Positions 17,416 through 27,898 are shown, counted from the first letter of the stretch. The stretch: 64,000 nucleotides of DNA from Acinetobacter rudis (GCF_000829675.1 NZ_BBRX01000025.1:24785-88784), one strand, 5' to 3'. The notes: a model not told the origin generated them from the sequence alone. A program made the numbers and translations.

Positions 17416-19029
17416 ATGTCTCATCAATCAGAATTGATCGGTCAAGATATTTTGACTTATTTAAAACAGCATGAACAAAAAGACTTATTGCGCTTTCTTA
17501 CTTGCGGTAATGTCGACGATGGTAAAAGTACACTGATTGGCCGTTTGTTGTATGATTCAAAATTAATTTATGAAGATCAGCTTCAAGCCGTTACACAAGA
17601 CAGCAAAAAAGTAGGGACGACAGGAGATGCTCCTGATCTCGCATTATTGGTTGATGGCTTACAAGCAGAACGCGAGCAAGGCATTACGATTGATGTTGCT
17701 TATCGTTATTTTTCGACCGATAAACGTAAATTTATCATTGCAGATACTCCAGGGCATGAACAATATACGCGCAATATGGCGACTGGTGCATCAACCGCAG
17801 ATTTAGCAATTATCTTAATCGATGCACGATATGGCGTACAAACTCAGACACGTCGTCATAGTTTTATTGCCAGTCTTTTGGGTATTCAAAATATTATTGT
17901 TGCAATCAATAAAATGGATTTAGTTGATTTTTCACAAGATCGCTTTAATGAAATCCAAGCACAATATCATCAATTTGTAGAGCAATTGGCTGAGCGTAAA
18001 CCAGACAACATTCAATTTGTGCCAATCTCAGCCTTAAATGGCGATAACGTCGTTAATGCTTCTGAACGTTCAAAGTGGTATACAGGACCGACTTTGATGC
18101 AAATTTTAGAAACAGTAGATGTACGTCGCCAAGCCAATAAGCATGAGTTCCGTTTCCCTGTACAGTATGTCAATCGTCCAAATTTAGATTTCCGTGGTTT
18201 TGCAGGCACAATTGCTTTAGGTGAAGTTGCTGTAGGAGATGAGATTGTTGCATTACCTTCAGGCAAACGTTCAAGTGTAAAAGAAATTGTAACCTTTGAT
18301 GGTAATTTACCCCGTGCTTTTGCGGGTCAAGCTGTGACATTGACACTGAATGATGAGATTGATATTTCACGTGGCAATATGCTGGTTAAAGTGGGTGAGC
18401 AGCCACTCATTTCGCGCCGTGCACGTGCAACTTTAGTGTGGATGAATGAACAACCGCTAGCGATTGGTAAGCTATATAACATTAAGTTAGGTACACAAAC
18501 TGTACCTGCAAAAGTGGTTGAGATTAACTATCGCATAGATGTAAACACACTTGAACATACCAAGGTTGAGCAATTAGAGCTCAATGCGATTGCCGAAGTT
18601 GTTGTTGAGTTTGATAAAGCCGTTGTATTTGATCGATATCTCGATAGTCGAGCAACAGGCTCATTTATCTTTATTGACCGACTCAGTAATGTCACGATTG
18701 CTGCGGGTATGGTTGAAGATAGTGAGGATTGGCAAGCACAACATAAAGTTGTCACCGCTACAGATCGTGCTGCTCGTTTGGGACAAAAACCGGCTTTAGT
18801 TGCTGTAGCAAATAGTGTAATTGCACAGGCTGAGTTATTGGAAAGTGCGTTATTACAACAAGGTATTGTTTCAATTGTTCGTGCAGATTTAACTGTAGAG
18901 CAACAGGCTTTACTGCGTGAAACTGGTGTATTGGTACTGACAAATTCAGGAGCGGTAGCGGATCAAACAATTGAAGCCGAGAATCTAGATGAAGTTATTA
19001 TCGAGCTTGTACAACTGACACAGCTTTAA
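17416..19029 (+). CDS. cysN: CysN, sulfate adenylyltransferase GTPase subunit, with C-terminal extension
   Basis: GTPase subunit whose GTP hydrolysis drives sulfate activation by CysD. Motifs: [17 protein letters not shown] (P-loop, near residue 32), [16 protein letters not shown], then two beta-barrel domains as in EF-Tu. At 537 residues it is about 60 longer than stand-alone CysN and shorter than CysN-CysC fusions. The last roughly 85 residues, from [12 protein letters not shown], start like the linker and first strand of an APS kinase domain, but the Walker A loop is missing and the rest is much shortened. I read it as a vestigial CysC domain. Any APS kinase activity must come from elsewhere or is not needed. 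Confidence 0.93.
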   Translation: MSHQSELIGQDILTYLKQHEQKDLLRFLTCGNVDDGKSTLIGRLLYDSKLIYEDQLQAVTQDSKKVGTTGDAPDLALLVDGLQAEREQGITIDVAYRYFSTDKRKFIIADTPGHEQYTRNMATGASTADLAIILIDARYGVQTQTRRHSFIASLLGIQNIIVAINKMDLVDFSQDRFNEIQAQYHQFVEQLAERKPDNIQFVPISALNGDNVVNASERSKWYTGPTLMQILETVDVRRQANKHEFRFPVQYVNRPNLDFRGFAGTIALGEVAVGDEIVALPSGKRSSVKEIVTFDGNLPRAFAGQAVTLTLNDEIDISRGNMLVKVGEQPLISRRARATLVWMNEQPLAIGKLYNIKLGTQTVPAKVVEINYRIDVNTLEHTKVEQLELNAIAEVVVEFDKAVVFDRYLDSRATGSFIFIDRLSNVTIAAGMVEDSEDWQAQHKVVTATDRAARLGQKPALVAVANSVIAQAELLESALLQQGIVSIVRADLTVEQQALLRETGVLVLTNSGAVADQTIEAENLDEVIIELVQLTQL

Positions 19030-19084
19030 TTGATCAAAATGCGTAGTCAATGATGACTCATCATTGTTGATGCAACTTGAAAAG

Positions 19085-19114
19085 AGGCCAATGCAATTTT
19101 TGTATTGGCCTTTT
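19085..19114 (+). terminator. Intrinsic terminator after cysN
   Basis: GGCCAATGCAA / TTGTATTGGCC stem with a T-rich end, about 55 bases after the cysN stop and just before the convergent thioredoxin gene. Confidence 0.75.
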
Positions 19115-19119
19115 GCTAT

Positions 19120-19482
19120 TTATGCTTGATGATCGTTTAAGTTTGAATCAACCTCAGAGCGAAGTTCGAGTTGTTCAAGGGTCTGTATATATTGTTGTAA
19201 AGTCAGGAGGCCTGTCATGCGCTTTACAATCTGTCCATGATCAAAAAATAAGATACTGGGTAGACCATAGATTTGATAACGTTGAGTTAATATCGGTGAT
19301 TGATCAATATTAACTTGACCGAACTTAATGTTGTTTGAACTCTGCTGCGCCAATCGTATAAAGGTTGGTTTACTTTGTACACAAGGTGTGCACCAGTGGG
19401 CATAGAAGCGAATGACTGCTAATCCGCTATGATGTTCAAAGTCTTGAAAATTATTTTCATTGTATTCAGTAACGGTGTTCAT
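19120..19482 (-). CDS. Thioredoxin-family protein with WCTPC active site
   Basis: 120-residue single-domain thioredoxin fold. The active site is WCTPC (residues about 30-34) in place of the usual WCGPC, and the cis-proline is in GLPSILFF. There is no signal peptide, so it is cytosolic. The C-terminal 15 residues are acidic and polar and probably disordered. The CTPC variant alters redox potential in related proteins, and its specific target is unknown. It stands alone, convergent with cysN; a role in supplying electrons for sulfate reduction is possible only by neighbourhood. Confidence 0.85.
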   Translation of the reverse strand: MNTVTEYNENNFQDFEHHSGLAVIRFYAHWCTPCVQSKPTFIRLAQQSSNNIKFGQVNIDQSPILTQRYQIYGLPSILFFDHGQIVKRMTGLLTLQQYIQTLEQLELRSEVDSNLNDHQA

Positions 19483-19674
19483 AAGTTTAATGGTATATCT
19501 AAATCAGGGCTAAAGTGAGTATAAGCTAAAGTTAAGCTTTGTCTTAAATGTCCAGCAAAGGATATAAAAGTTAAAGTGTATAAATTCAATAAAAGCGAAT
19601 ACACGAAGTGTTTTACTTCTCTCTGAACTCGCTTTATGTTGAAATGATCATTAAACATTATTTAGGGAAATCTT

Positions 19675-20676
19675 ATGTCAAACCAAATGCAACAAGTCAT
19701 TATTACTGAAGCGGGTGGACCAGAAAAATTAGCGATTGAAACAACTCAGATTCCAACTCCCGCTGCCAATGAAGTTTTAGTTAAAGTACATGCCTTTGGT
19801 TTGAACCGTCCAGATATATTACAGCGCCAAGGGCTTTATCCAATGCCTAAAGGGGTAACGCCAGTACCTGGTTTAGAAGTTGCTGGGGAAGTGGTTGCGG
19901 TAGGTGCAGAAGTTAACCAATTTAAAGTGGGTGACAGTGTATGTGGTTTGACCAATGGCGGTGGCTATGCTGAATATTGTGTTGTTCCAGCGACACAAGT
20001 TTTACCTATTCCTGAGGGAGTAAGTTACGTTCAAGCCGCTGCAATTCCTGAAACTTTCTTTACGGTTTGGGCCAATGTATTTCAAATGGGCCGTGCCAAA
20101 GCAGGAGAGACTGTATTGGTTCATGGTGGAAGTAGTGGGATTGGTACAACAGCATTAATGTTGTGTCAGGCACTGGGTATAAAAAGTTTTGCAACTGTTG
20201 GTTCTGATGAGAAAGTTGCAGCAATTGAACATCTTACGCATGCAATTAACTATAAAACAGCGGATTTTGAAGCGGTAATTCGTGAGCAAACCGAAGATGC
20301 GGGTGTGGATGTAATTTTAGATATCGTTGGAGCACCTTATTTAGAACGTAACTTAAACTTATTACGTCGTGATGGACGTTTGGTTTATATCGCATTTTTA
20401 GGTGGGGCAAAGGCCAAAGAAGTTAAACTGGGCCAGATCATGATGAAAAGATTAACCATCACTGGTTCAACGATGCGTGCACGTAACACTTCTGAAAAAG
20501 CTGAAATTAATCAAGGACTTGTTGAGCATGTCTTGCCACTATGGCAACAAGCTAAGTGCTTGCCAATGATTTTTAAGACCTTTAAGTTCAATGAGATTCA
20601 ACAGGCACATATCGCAATGGATCAGGGTGATCATGTCGGTAAAATCGTGGTCGAAGTGATTGCTGCTGAGAACTAA
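19675..20676 (+). CDS. NAD(P)H quinone oxidoreductase (PIG3/zeta-crystallin type)
   Basis: 333-residue member of the medium-chain dehydrogenase/reductase superfamily without the catalytic zinc cysteines. The N-terminal GroES-like domain carries FGLNRPDILQRQGLYP and PVPGLEVAGEVVAVG. The Rossmann domain carries VLVHGGSSGIGTTA near residue 145 and VILDIVGAPYLERN. This matches the PIG3-type quinone reductase group, which reduces quinones with NADPH by one electron. The ATG is preceded by an AGGGAAA-like site. Monocistronic. Confidence 0.85.
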   Translation: MSNQMQQVIITEAGGPEKLAIETTQIPTPAANEVLVKVHAFGLNRPDILQRQGLYPMPKGVTPVPGLEVAGEVVAVGAEVNQFKVGDSVCGLTNGGGYAEYCVVPATQVLPIPEGVSYVQAAAIPETFFTVWANVFQMGRAKAGETVLVHGGSSGIGTTALMLCQALGIKSFATVGSDEKVAAIEHLTHAINYKTADFEAVIREQTEDAGVDVILDIVGAPYLERNLNLLRRDGRLVYIAFLGGAKAKEVKLGQIMMKRLTITGSTMRARNTSEKAEINQGLVEHVLPLWQQAKCLPMIFKTFKFNEIQQAHIAMDQGDHVGKIVVEVIAAEN

Positions 20677-20808
20677 GCTTAAGTTGATGAGGCTGTATTA
20701 CTGTTGTAGTACAGCTCATCGCTTCGGCGGATTAATTGATGTGGTTAATCGCAGTATTTCAATGAATTTTATGCGACAATTGCTTTTTTATTCTCAATTA
20801 GGTCGATC

Positions 20809-21318
20809 ATGCAAGATCAAACTCCCTCATCTTTAAGTGATATTGAAATTTTAGATGTCCTACAAGCAATGAAAGATGATGTACTCAATAGCGAAGCAGA
20901 AGAGCTTATTCGTCAGGGAGGCAAAGCAGGTCGTCAAGAGGCACATAAGCAAGCATTATTATCTTTGTATCAAAGCTTTGAAACGAAGTTTATTGAAGCT
21001 GTTGTTTTAGCACTGCATTTAAATAGCAGCCAAGCTAAAAAAATTCGTTATAAAAAAGATCGTATTCGTATTATGCGTGCCAAAGGTATTGATTATTTGG
21101 CTATTGATGGGGCAGAAACCGCACAAGTACTGGCACAGATTGCTCAAGCAATTACCCTAGAGGATTCAGTCGTGACTTATGACTTACATAATATTTTTCC
21201 TTTCTGGAAAGAAGGCTGGCCAATGGTGCAATTGGATAACGCCTATAAATTATTAAATGATGACATTCATATACACTATCAGGCTACCTTAGATCGTCTG
21301 ATTGAAATTTACGGCTAA
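20809..21318 (+). CDS. Conserved hypothetical protein, helical, 169 residues
   Basis: I do not recognise the family. It is soluble with no signal peptide or membrane segment. The first 70 residues are predicted helical and charged (AMKDDVLNSEAEELIRQGG, GRQEAHKQALLSLYQSFE). The second half holds alternating hydrophobic segments ending in HIHYQATLDRLIEIYG. Codon use resembles its neighbours, so it is a resident gene. It sits alone between the quinone reductase and a bidirectional terminator. Confidence 0.7.
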   Translation: MQDQTPSSLSDIEILDVLQAMKDDVLNSEAEELIRQGGKAGRQEAHKQALLSLYQSFETKFIEAVVLALHLNSSQAKKIRYKKDRIRIMRAKGIDYLAIDGAETAQVLAQIAQAITLEDSVVTYDLHNIFPFWKEGWPMVQLDNAYKLLNDDIHIHYQATLDRLIEIYG

Positions 21319-21364
21319 TGTAAATTAATACTTGATCGTATAGTTGTTATATTTCTTGATATAC

Positions 21365-21396
21365 AAAGGCCATAGTAAATCTATGGCCTTTGCTTT
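21365..21396. terminator. Bidirectional terminator
   Basis: CAAAGGCCATAG / CTATGGCCTTTG stem with a five-base loop, between two convergent genes. T-rich on the plus side. Confidence 0.75.
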
Positions 21397-21411
21397 TCAG
21401 TAAAATCTAAT

Positions 21412-22749
21412 TTACAGCACAGAATAAAAAGGAAATACTCCAAATATGAGTGCTGATGTCAACATAACCAAGCAGGTAAGGCCTGCCCATTTAAGGGTAA
21501 ACTTTTGATGGTCAGCAAATTCAATTGCTGCAAGGCCACACAGTAAATATGTTGAAGGTACCAGAGGTGAAAGTAAGTGTACAGGTTGACCCACAATAGA
21601 TGCACGAGCCATTTCTACTGGACTAATGCCATATTGAGAGGCTGCTTCAGATAAAATAGGTAAGACACCATAATAAAAAGCATCATTAGACATAAAGAAG
21701 GTGAGGGGCATACTGAGTATGGCTGTTATAGGGGCTAGATAAGGTCCCATACTCGTTGGAATAATATCGATGAGCTCTTTGGACATCGCAGCAACCATAC
21801 CCGTACCTGATAATATGCCTGTAAAGACACCTGCTGCAAAGATAATACCGACTACAGCCAACGCACTAGCAGAATGATTGGCAATTAAACGCTTTTGCAG
21901 GTCTAAATCTTGATAATTTACGACCAGTGCAATACAAAGTGCCAGCATAAATAAAATAGGTAAAGGCAGTATTCCCCAAATTAAACTAACCATTAATGCA
22001 AATGTGAGTAGTCCATTAAACCAGCGTAATTTTGCTCGATTTGCACTGGGGTCTTTTGAAATCTGAATATTATCAGCATGGCTAATGTCCAGTTCAATAA
22101 TTCCTAAACGTTTACGTTCAAAACGGCCATACATATAAGCCACGAAAAATAACCATGCAATTGAAATAAGCATAGGAATGATCATTGGAACAAAAACGGC
22201 GCTTGGGTCGACTTTTAAAGCACTTGCTGCACGAGCTGTAGGCCCACCCCATGGCGTTAGATTCATAATCCCGCTGGCAATCATCATTAGACCGGCCATA
22301 ATTAACGGGCTCATGCCTAAGCGGCGATAAAGGGGGAGCATTGCTGCAACACAGATCATATATGTGGTCGAGCCATCTCCATCAAGAGAAACTATAAGCG
22401 TTAAAAAAACTGTACCTAGTGTTACTCTAAGTGGATCTCCTTTGACTTTTTTTAAAATCCATTTTACTGAGGGATCAAATAAGCCTGTATCGATCATGAT
22501 AGCAAAATATAAAATTGCAAATAAAAGCATAATGCCTGTGGGAGCGAGTTTTTTGATGCCATCTAACATCATTTCACCCAGAGCTGTAATTTCGATATGA
22601 CTTAAGCTATCGAAGTAAAATCCTAGACAATAAGCCAAGACAGTGAAAATTACAGGGATGAGTATTAATGCAACCAATGCATTTAAGCGCTTCGACATAA
22701 TTAAATACATAAAGCAGAGGATCATTGAGATCCCTACAAGTGCAAGCAT
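21412..22749 (-). CDS. CitMHS-family citrate (metal-citrate):H+ symporter
   Basis: 445-residue inner-membrane carrier with about 12 hydrophobic segments. The family signature region near residues 125-165 (SLDGDGSTTYMICVAAMLPL, then GIMNLTPWGGPTARAASAL) is intact. CitMHS proteins import citrate complexed with Mg2+ or Ca2+, and other tricarboxylates are possible. It is monocistronic and there is no adjacent two-component system of the CitST kind. Acinetobacter commonly grows on citrate, consistent with this role. Confidence 0.85.
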   Translation of the reverse strand: MLALVGISMILCFMYLIMSKRLNALVALILIPVIFTVLAYCLGFYFDSLSHIEITALGEMMLDGIKKLAPTGIMLLFAILYFAIMIDTGLFDPSVKWILKKVKGDPLRVTLGTVFLTLIVSLDGDGSTTYMICVAAMLPLYRRLGMSPLIMAGLMMIASGIMNLTPWGGPTARAASALKVDPSAVFVPMIIPMLISIAWLFFVAYMYGRFERKRLGIIELDISHADNIQISKDPSANRAKLRWFNGLLTFALMVSLIWGILPLPILFMLALCIALVVNYQDLDLQKRLIANHSASALAVVGIIFAAGVFTGILSGTGMVAAMSKELIDIIPTSMGPYLAPITAILSMPLTFFMSNDAFYYGVLPILSEAASQYGISPVEMARASIVGQPVHLLSPLVPSTYLLCGLAAIEFADHQKFTLKWAGLTCLVMLTSALIFGVFPFYSVL

Positions 22750-22986
22750 AATGCAGTCCTTTGATCTATTTTTTAATGAGATTTTCTTTTGGTGAGAGTA
22801 CTGATCCTATCTTGGACCAGCCAGCCCATTTAAATTGAACTGATATCTCCATAACCATTCATTATTTTAATGATTGTTTAAGAAATATTAAACAATCTAT
22901 TTTTAATGTTAAGGTGTTTTGCATTTTTATGGTAAATGGTACTTAAAAAATAATGAGTTAGAGAGGTGTTTAATTATTTTAGGCAA

Positions 22987-23013
22987 ATAAAAGGCAGTCA
23001 ATTAACTGCCTTA
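22987..23013 (-). terminator. Intrinsic terminator after the CNNM/CBS gene
   Basis: AAGGCAGT / ACTGCCTT stem, six-base loop, followed by TTTTATTT on the minus strand. Confidence 0.75.
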
Positions 23014-23046
23014 TAAATACAAAAGAATCTGTAGTGAAGAAATGAA

Positions 23047-24384
23047 TCAGTCTTTGGTATTTTCCTTCGCATCTTCAGTTGTCAGTGGATTGGCTTGTTT
23101 AAGTAAGCGAGTCACCAAGAGTTGATCGATTTTATAGTTGTCTACATCAACAACCTCAAATTTATAGTCACCATAGATGACAACGTCAGCAGGACGTGGA
23201 ATTTTACGCAGTTGGTACATCATAAAACCAGCCAGCGTTTCATAATTCTCATTGTCAGGCATACTATCAATAGCCAATGCATGCATTAGATCTTCAATTG
23301 GTGTACTGCCTTCAATTAACCAGGAGTCAGGGTCTCGTTGAATAATTTGTTGCTCATCTTCAATTGGTGTACCCCAATCCCCCATGACAGTACTCATAAT
23401 GTCAGATAAGGTAATTACGCCCACGACGAGCGCATATTCATTGATGACAACAGCAAACTTTTCTTTACTTGAGCGAAAACGGTCTAGAGATTCGGATAAG
23501 GTTAATGTATCTGGAATCGTAAGTACATTTCGTATTGTAGATTCATTGAGTTGGTTTAGTTTTTGATTATTTAAAATTCTCACCAAAATATCTTTGGCAT
23601 CTACATAACCAATGACATGATCGATGTTTTCATTACAGACTAAAAACTTTGAAAATGGAAACTCAGCGAGTTTAGAGCGAATACTTTCTTCAGATTCATT
23701 TAAAGTAAAATACACAACATTTTCACGTGTTGTCATACTCGAAGGGACATTACGTTCTTCAAGTTCAAATACGTTTTCAATAAAGTGATGTTCTTGCTTT
23801 TGAAGTACACCCGCTTGAGCACCAGCATTTACTGTCGCTGAAATATCATCAAAAGTAAGGCTATCATCACGTTTAGTTGTCACTTTAAAAACTCTAAAAA
23901 TAGAGTTAGCAATGATATTAATTACCCATGCTAAAGGTTTGCAGATTTTAATAAAGATATTGATGGGATTAACCACCATAATCGAGAGCTTCTCTGGAAA
24001 TATCATGGCCAAACGTTTTGGCATTAAATCTGCAAATAAAATAAATAAAGTCGTTACAGTGATAAATGATAAGCTAAAACCAATTGTTTCAGCCCATTTA
24101 CCTTGATAAAACTCATTTACTAATTCAAAAAAATAAGGACGTAACGATGCTTCACCGACAATACCACCTAAAATGGCAACAGCATTGACACCTATTTGCG
24201 TAGAAGCAAAAAAGTCTGCAGAGTTTTCTTGTAATAAAATGACTTTATTTGCACGCTCATCTGTCTCAGCAAGGAGTCTTAACTTTATTTTGCGTGAGCC
24301 AGCGATAGCAATTTCAGATAGAGATAAAAAGAATGAGCATGATACCAATATGATCAGTATTATCATGCTTTGAAAAATATCCAT
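23047..24384 (-). CDS. CNNM/CBS-domain membrane protein (CorC/HlyC family)
   Basis: 445 residues. The N-terminal CNNM (DUF21) domain has about four membrane segments and the small-residue motif SLSEIAIAGSR. Two CBS domains follow at about residues 205-340 (MTTRENVVYF and VVINEYALVVGVITLSDIM). The C-terminal CorC_HlyC domain carries WLIEGSTPIEDLM. E. coli relatives are YtfL/PaeA and YoaE, and family members act in Mg2+ or polyamine export. The label 'hemolysin' used for some of these is historical. Which ion or polyamine this protein moves cannot be told from sequence. Confidence 0.85.
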   Translation of the reverse strand: MDIFQSMIILIILVSCSFFLSLSEIAIAGSRKIKLRLLAETDERANKVILLQENSADFFASTQIGVNAVAILGGIVGEASLRPYFFELVNEFYQGKWAETIGFSLSFITVTTLFILFADLMPKRLAMIFPEKLSIMVVNPINIFIKICKPLAWVINIIANSIFRVFKVTTKRDDSLTFDDISATVNAGAQAGVLQKQEHHFIENVFELEERNVPSSMTTRENVVYFTLNESEESIRSKLAEFPFSKFLVCNENIDHVIGYVDAKDILVRILNNQKLNQLNESTIRNVLTIPDTLTLSESLDRFRSSKEKFAVVINEYALVVGVITLSDIMSTVMGDWGTPIEDEQQIIQRDPDSWLIEGSTPIEDLMHALAIDSMPDNENYETLAGFMMYQLRKIPRPADVVIYGDYKFEVVDVDNYKIDQLLVTRLLKQANPLTTEDAKENTKD

Positions 24385-24672
24385 GCCCCACCTGTAGTTA
24401 TAAGGATTAATCGCTGTAGTAAAATGATTTGAGCCGAAAATCTGTATAAGGATAATAGGCTGTAGTTAAAATTAAACTAAGTCGATGCAACTATCAAACA
24501 GCGCATGATGAATTACAAGGAACTTGTATAACAAGCTTTAGATAACTTAAATAAAACTATAAAGTATTTGTCTTGCTAAACATATTTTTTTTTATAATTT
24601 CAAACAACATATGCCTTTTTGACACCAGTCTTAAAGCTTGATTAGGACTGGCATCATAGCATATTTTGCCGA

Positions 24673-25674
24673 TTAGAAGAACGTATTAGGCAATTGTGAA
24701 TTATTATTGTTGAGTAAATATTCGCGATTTTCCTCTTCAATAATTTGTCGTGCAACATATAGAATTAACTGACGTAACCAACGATGCGCAGGATGATGGT
24801 GTAAAAGTGGGCACCAAGCCATTTTAAGTTCAAATTCTGGAATATAAAAAGGAGGATCCTTAATATTCAACGTTTGACTTTGGGCTTGTAGACGAGCGAT
24901 ACGCGAAGGAAGCGTTGCGATTAAATCTACGTTCGCTGCGAGCAGTGCAGGCATTTGATAGTGTCGAGTAAAAACAGAAATTTTACGCTTTTGTCCAATA
25001 CGATCTAATGCTTGATCAATCCAACCTAAACCTGCTTGTTTTTCAGGATTAACACCAAAACCAACGCCCATACCTGTTTTAGAGACCCAAATATGCTGTG
25101 CATCTAAATAACTTTTTAAATTTAGATTGTTTGCAGCAGGGTGTTTGGTATTTAGCAGGCAAGAAAAACTATCTCGCCAAACAAGTACTTGGTGAAAGCT
25201 TTGTGGGATTTCATTGAAACGGTTAATGGCAAGATCAACTTTTCCTTGTTCCATATCACGATATGAAACATCACTCGGAGTAAGGAAATCAAGAACAACA
25301 TTAGGAGCTTCTGAACGTAATGCTTTAATTAAACGAGGAACTAAGGTGGCTTCGGCGTAGTCGGAAGTCATGATTCGAAAAACACGATTACTGGTATAAG
25401 GTCTAAACTCAGTACGTGGTTCCAAGATCATCGACAGATCAGATAGTGCATCACGAATACGTGGTTGTAACTCTAATGCACGTTCAGTTGGCGTCATACC
25501 TTCAGAAGAGCGAATCAGAAGAGGGTCATTAAATAGATTACGTAAGCGACGTAAAATATTACTCATAGCAGGTTGGGTTACCCCTAACTGTTCTGCTGCG
25601 CGAGTTACATTTTTTTCACGTAAAAGTATGTCTAGATAAATTAAGAGGTTGAGATCGACCCGCTCTAGATTCAT
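24673..25674 (-). CDS. LysR-type regulator (NodD/LeuO-like), divergent from aceA
   Basis: 333-residue LysR-type protein. The helix-turn-helix is LNLLIYLDILLREKNVTRAA with EQLGVTQPAMSNILRRLR. The sensor domain starts RVFRIMTSDYAEATLVPRL, a pattern of the NodD/LinR/SyrM group. It is divergent from aceA across a 491-base region, so control of the glyoxylate shunt gene is possible but unproven. The C-terminus is an Asn-rich tail. Inducer unknown. Confidence 0.8.
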   Translation of the reverse strand: MNLERVDLNLLIYLDILLREKNVTRAAEQLGVTQPAMSNILRRLRNLFNDPLLIRSSEGMTPTERALELQPRIRDALSDLSMILEPRTEFRPYTSNRVFRIMTSDYAEATLVPRLIKALRSEAPNVVLDFLTPSDVSYRDMEQGKVDLAINRFNEIPQSFHQVLVWRDSFSCLLNTKHPAANNLNLKSYLDAQHIWVSKTGMGVGFGVNPEKQAGLGWIDQALDRIGQKRKISVFTRHYQMPALLAANVDLIATLPSRIARLQAQSQTLNIKDPPFYIPEFELKMAWCPLLHHHPAHRWLRQLILYVARQIIEEENREYLLNNNNSQLPNTFF

Positions 25675-26165
25675 AAAATAAATACCGGAAATAAACTTTT
25701 GAAATCGTCCAGCATTATGCCATAACTAAAGCCTTTTGTGTAAAGGCTTTATAAAAAGCACTGATGATTATGCACTTAATTTTTTAGATGTTTTTTTGAT
25801 CGATCAATAAAGAGTTAAAGGTTCATTTATGTTAGGCCAAAGTCCTAAGTTAAATGGTCAGCGTGAAGGCATAAAAATATTAAACTAAAGTGAAATGGTT
25901 GGTTTTTGAACTTTTTTATATCATATGCCTGAAATAAAAATATTAAAAAACAATATATTATAAAAGTCATCATAATTATAATACGACTTTGATCTATGTA
26001 TTTTTTAAATAAATAATGAGAATCAGGCTAGAATATTGGATTAATTAGGCCACTCAAACTAAGCTGTGTTCATAGCAATGGAGCGGTCTAAATCTAAACA
26101 GTATCCTATACATTGGATTTAGTACTTCGACTGATGAAATCCTAAAATTAATACAGGAAAATATC
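25675..26165. other. Long divergent intergenic region upstream of aceA
   Basis: 491 bases, strongly AT-rich, separating the LysR gene from aceA. A hairpin AAAGCCTTT / AAAGGCTTT lies at about 25730-25752 near the LysR side. No ORF of note and no motif I can assign. It probably holds the aceA promoter and a long leader. Confidence 0.5.
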
Positions 26166-27767
26166 ATGACAACTTACCAAACAGCGATTGATGCAATTCG
26201 TGAATTAAAAGCGAAATTTGGAAATACTTGGGCGGACATCAGTCCTGAAGATGCAGCACGTATGCAATTACAAAACCGTTTCAAAACTGGTTTAGACATT
26301 GCAAAATACACTGCAGCAATTATGCGTCGTGATATGGCTGAATATGATGCTGATTCAAGCAAATACACTCAGTCTTTAGGCTGCTGGCACGGTTTTATTG
26401 CACAACAAAAAATGATTGCCAACAAAAAATATTTTGGCACTACAAATAAACGTTATATCTACCTTTCTGGTTGGATGGTTGCTGCACTTCGTTCAGAGTT
26501 CGGTCCACTTCCTGACCAATCTATGCATGAGAAAACTTCTGTTCCTGCATTGATCGAAGAAATCTATACTTTCTTACGTCAAGCTGACGCTAAAGAATTA
26601 AACGATTTGTTCCGTGCACTTAAAAAAGCACAAGATGCTGGTGATACTGCTAAAGCAGCTGAAATCACTGCACAAATCGATAACTTTGAAACTCACGTTG
26701 TGCCAATCATTGCGGACATCGATGCTGGTTTCGGTAACGAAGAAGCAACTTACTTACTTGCTAAGAAAATGATCGAAGCGGGTGCTTGTGCACTACAAAT
26801 CGAAAACCAAGTTTCTGATGCTAAACAATGTGGTCACCAAGCTGGTAAAGTTACTGTTCCACATGAAGACTTCATCGCTAAAATCCATGCATTACGTTAT
26901 GCATTCCTTGAAATGGGTCTAGATGACGGTGTGATCGTTGCACGTACTGACTCTGAAGGCGCTGACTTGACTCAAAAAATCCCAGTGGTTAAAGAGCCAG
27001 GTGACATTGCTTCTCAGTACATTAGCTACTTAGAAACTTCTGAAGTTGATATCGCTGATGCAGAAGAAGACGAAATCTTAATTAAACGTGATGGTAAATT
27101 ACACCGTCCTAAGCGTTTAGCTTCTGGTCTATATCAATTCCGTGAAAACACGCAAATTGACCGTGTAGTACTTGACTGCGTAACTAGCTTACAAAACGGT
27201 GCTGATTTACTTTGGATCGAAACTGCAACTCCAAACGTAGATGAAATCGCTCACATGGTTAACCGTGTTAAAGAAGTTGTTCCAAATGCGAAGCTTGTTT
27301 ATAACAACAGCCCATCATTTAACTGGACATTGAACTTCCGTCAACAAGCTTATGACCGTTGGGTTGCTGAAGGTAAAGACGTTTCTGCATATGACCGTGC
27401 TAAATTAATGAGCGCTGAGTATGACAGCACTGAATTAGCTGCTGATGCTGACGAAAAAGTTCGTACATTCCAAGCTGATGCTTCTCGTGAAGCTGGTGTG
27501 TTCCATCACTTGATCACACTTCCGACTTACCACACTGCAGCGCTTTCTACTCATGAGCTTGCACAAGGTTACTTCGGTTCAGAAGGTATGTTGGCTTATG
27601 TTGCTGGCGTACAACGTAAAGAAATCCGTGGTGGTATCGCTTGTGTTAAACACCAAGCAATGGCGGGTTCTGACATCGGTGATGATCACAAAGAAATCTT
27701 CTCTGGTGACAACGCGTTGAAAGCACATGATGATGCTAAAAACACAATGAACCAATTCTCTGCTTAA
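26166..27767 (+). CDS. aceA: Isocitrate lyase
   Basis: Glyoxylate-shunt enzyme that splits isocitrate into glyoxylate and succinate, needed for growth on acetate, fatty acids and alkanes. 533 residues, the long form found in Pseudomonas and Acinetobacter. The active-site cysteine lies in KQCGHQAGK near residue 222; VPIIADIDAGFGNEEA and NNSPSFNW are further family blocks. Strong ribosome-binding site (ACAGGAAAAT) before the ATG. Codon use is that of a highly expressed gene. Monocistronic. It fits with pckG and the rub genes as part of an alkane/acetate lifestyle. Confidence 0.96.
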   Translation: MTTYQTAIDAIRELKAKFGNTWADISPEDAARMQLQNRFKTGLDIAKYTAAIMRRDMAEYDADSSKYTQSLGCWHGFIAQQKMIANKKYFGTTNKRYIYLSGWMVAALRSEFGPLPDQSMHEKTSVPALIEEIYTFLRQADAKELNDLFRALKKAQDAGDTAKAAEITAQIDNFETHVVPIIADIDAGFGNEEATYLLAKKMIEAGACALQIENQVSDAKQCGHQAGKVTVPHEDFIAKIHALRYAFLEMGLDDGVIVARTDSEGADLTQKIPVVKEPGDIASQYISYLETSEVDIADAEEDEILIKRDGKLHRPKRLASGLYQFRENTQIDRVVLDCVTSLQNGADLLWIETATPNVDEIAHMVNRVKEVVPNAKLVYNNSPSFNWTLNFRQQAYDRWVAEGKDVSAYDRAKLMSAEYDSTELAADADEKVRTFQADASREAGVFHHLITLPTYHTAALSTHELAQGYFGSEGMLAYVAGVQRKEIRGGIACVKHQAMAGSDIGDDHKEIFSGDNALKAHDDAKNTMNQFSA

Positions 27768-27783
27768 GTAGCGATTGGTAATC

Positions 27784-27819
27784 AAAAAACCCTGTAGTTA
27801 TCAACTACAGGGTTTTTTT
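27784..27819 (+). terminator. Intrinsic terminator after aceA
   Basis: AACCCTGTAGTT / AACTACAGGGTT stem with a seven-T tract, 16 bases after the stop codon. Confidence 0.9.
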
Positions 27820-27834
27820 ATATCTGATGTTTAA

Positions 27835-27864
27835 ATAAAAACGAGGTGCCAATAGGCACCTCGT
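27835..27864 (-). terminator. Intrinsic terminator after the NlpE-like gene
   Basis: ACGAGGTGCC / GGCACCTCGT stem with a four-base loop; on the minus strand followed by TTTTTATTT. Confidence 0.85.
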
Positions 27865-27898
27865 AATTTTAAAAAACAAATACTGTTAAAAAGAAAGA

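Noticed and set aside
24621..24660. CCAGTC/GACTGG hairpin near the end of the LysR gene at 24673
   Set aside because: Long loop and no T tract on either strand; not supported as a terminator.
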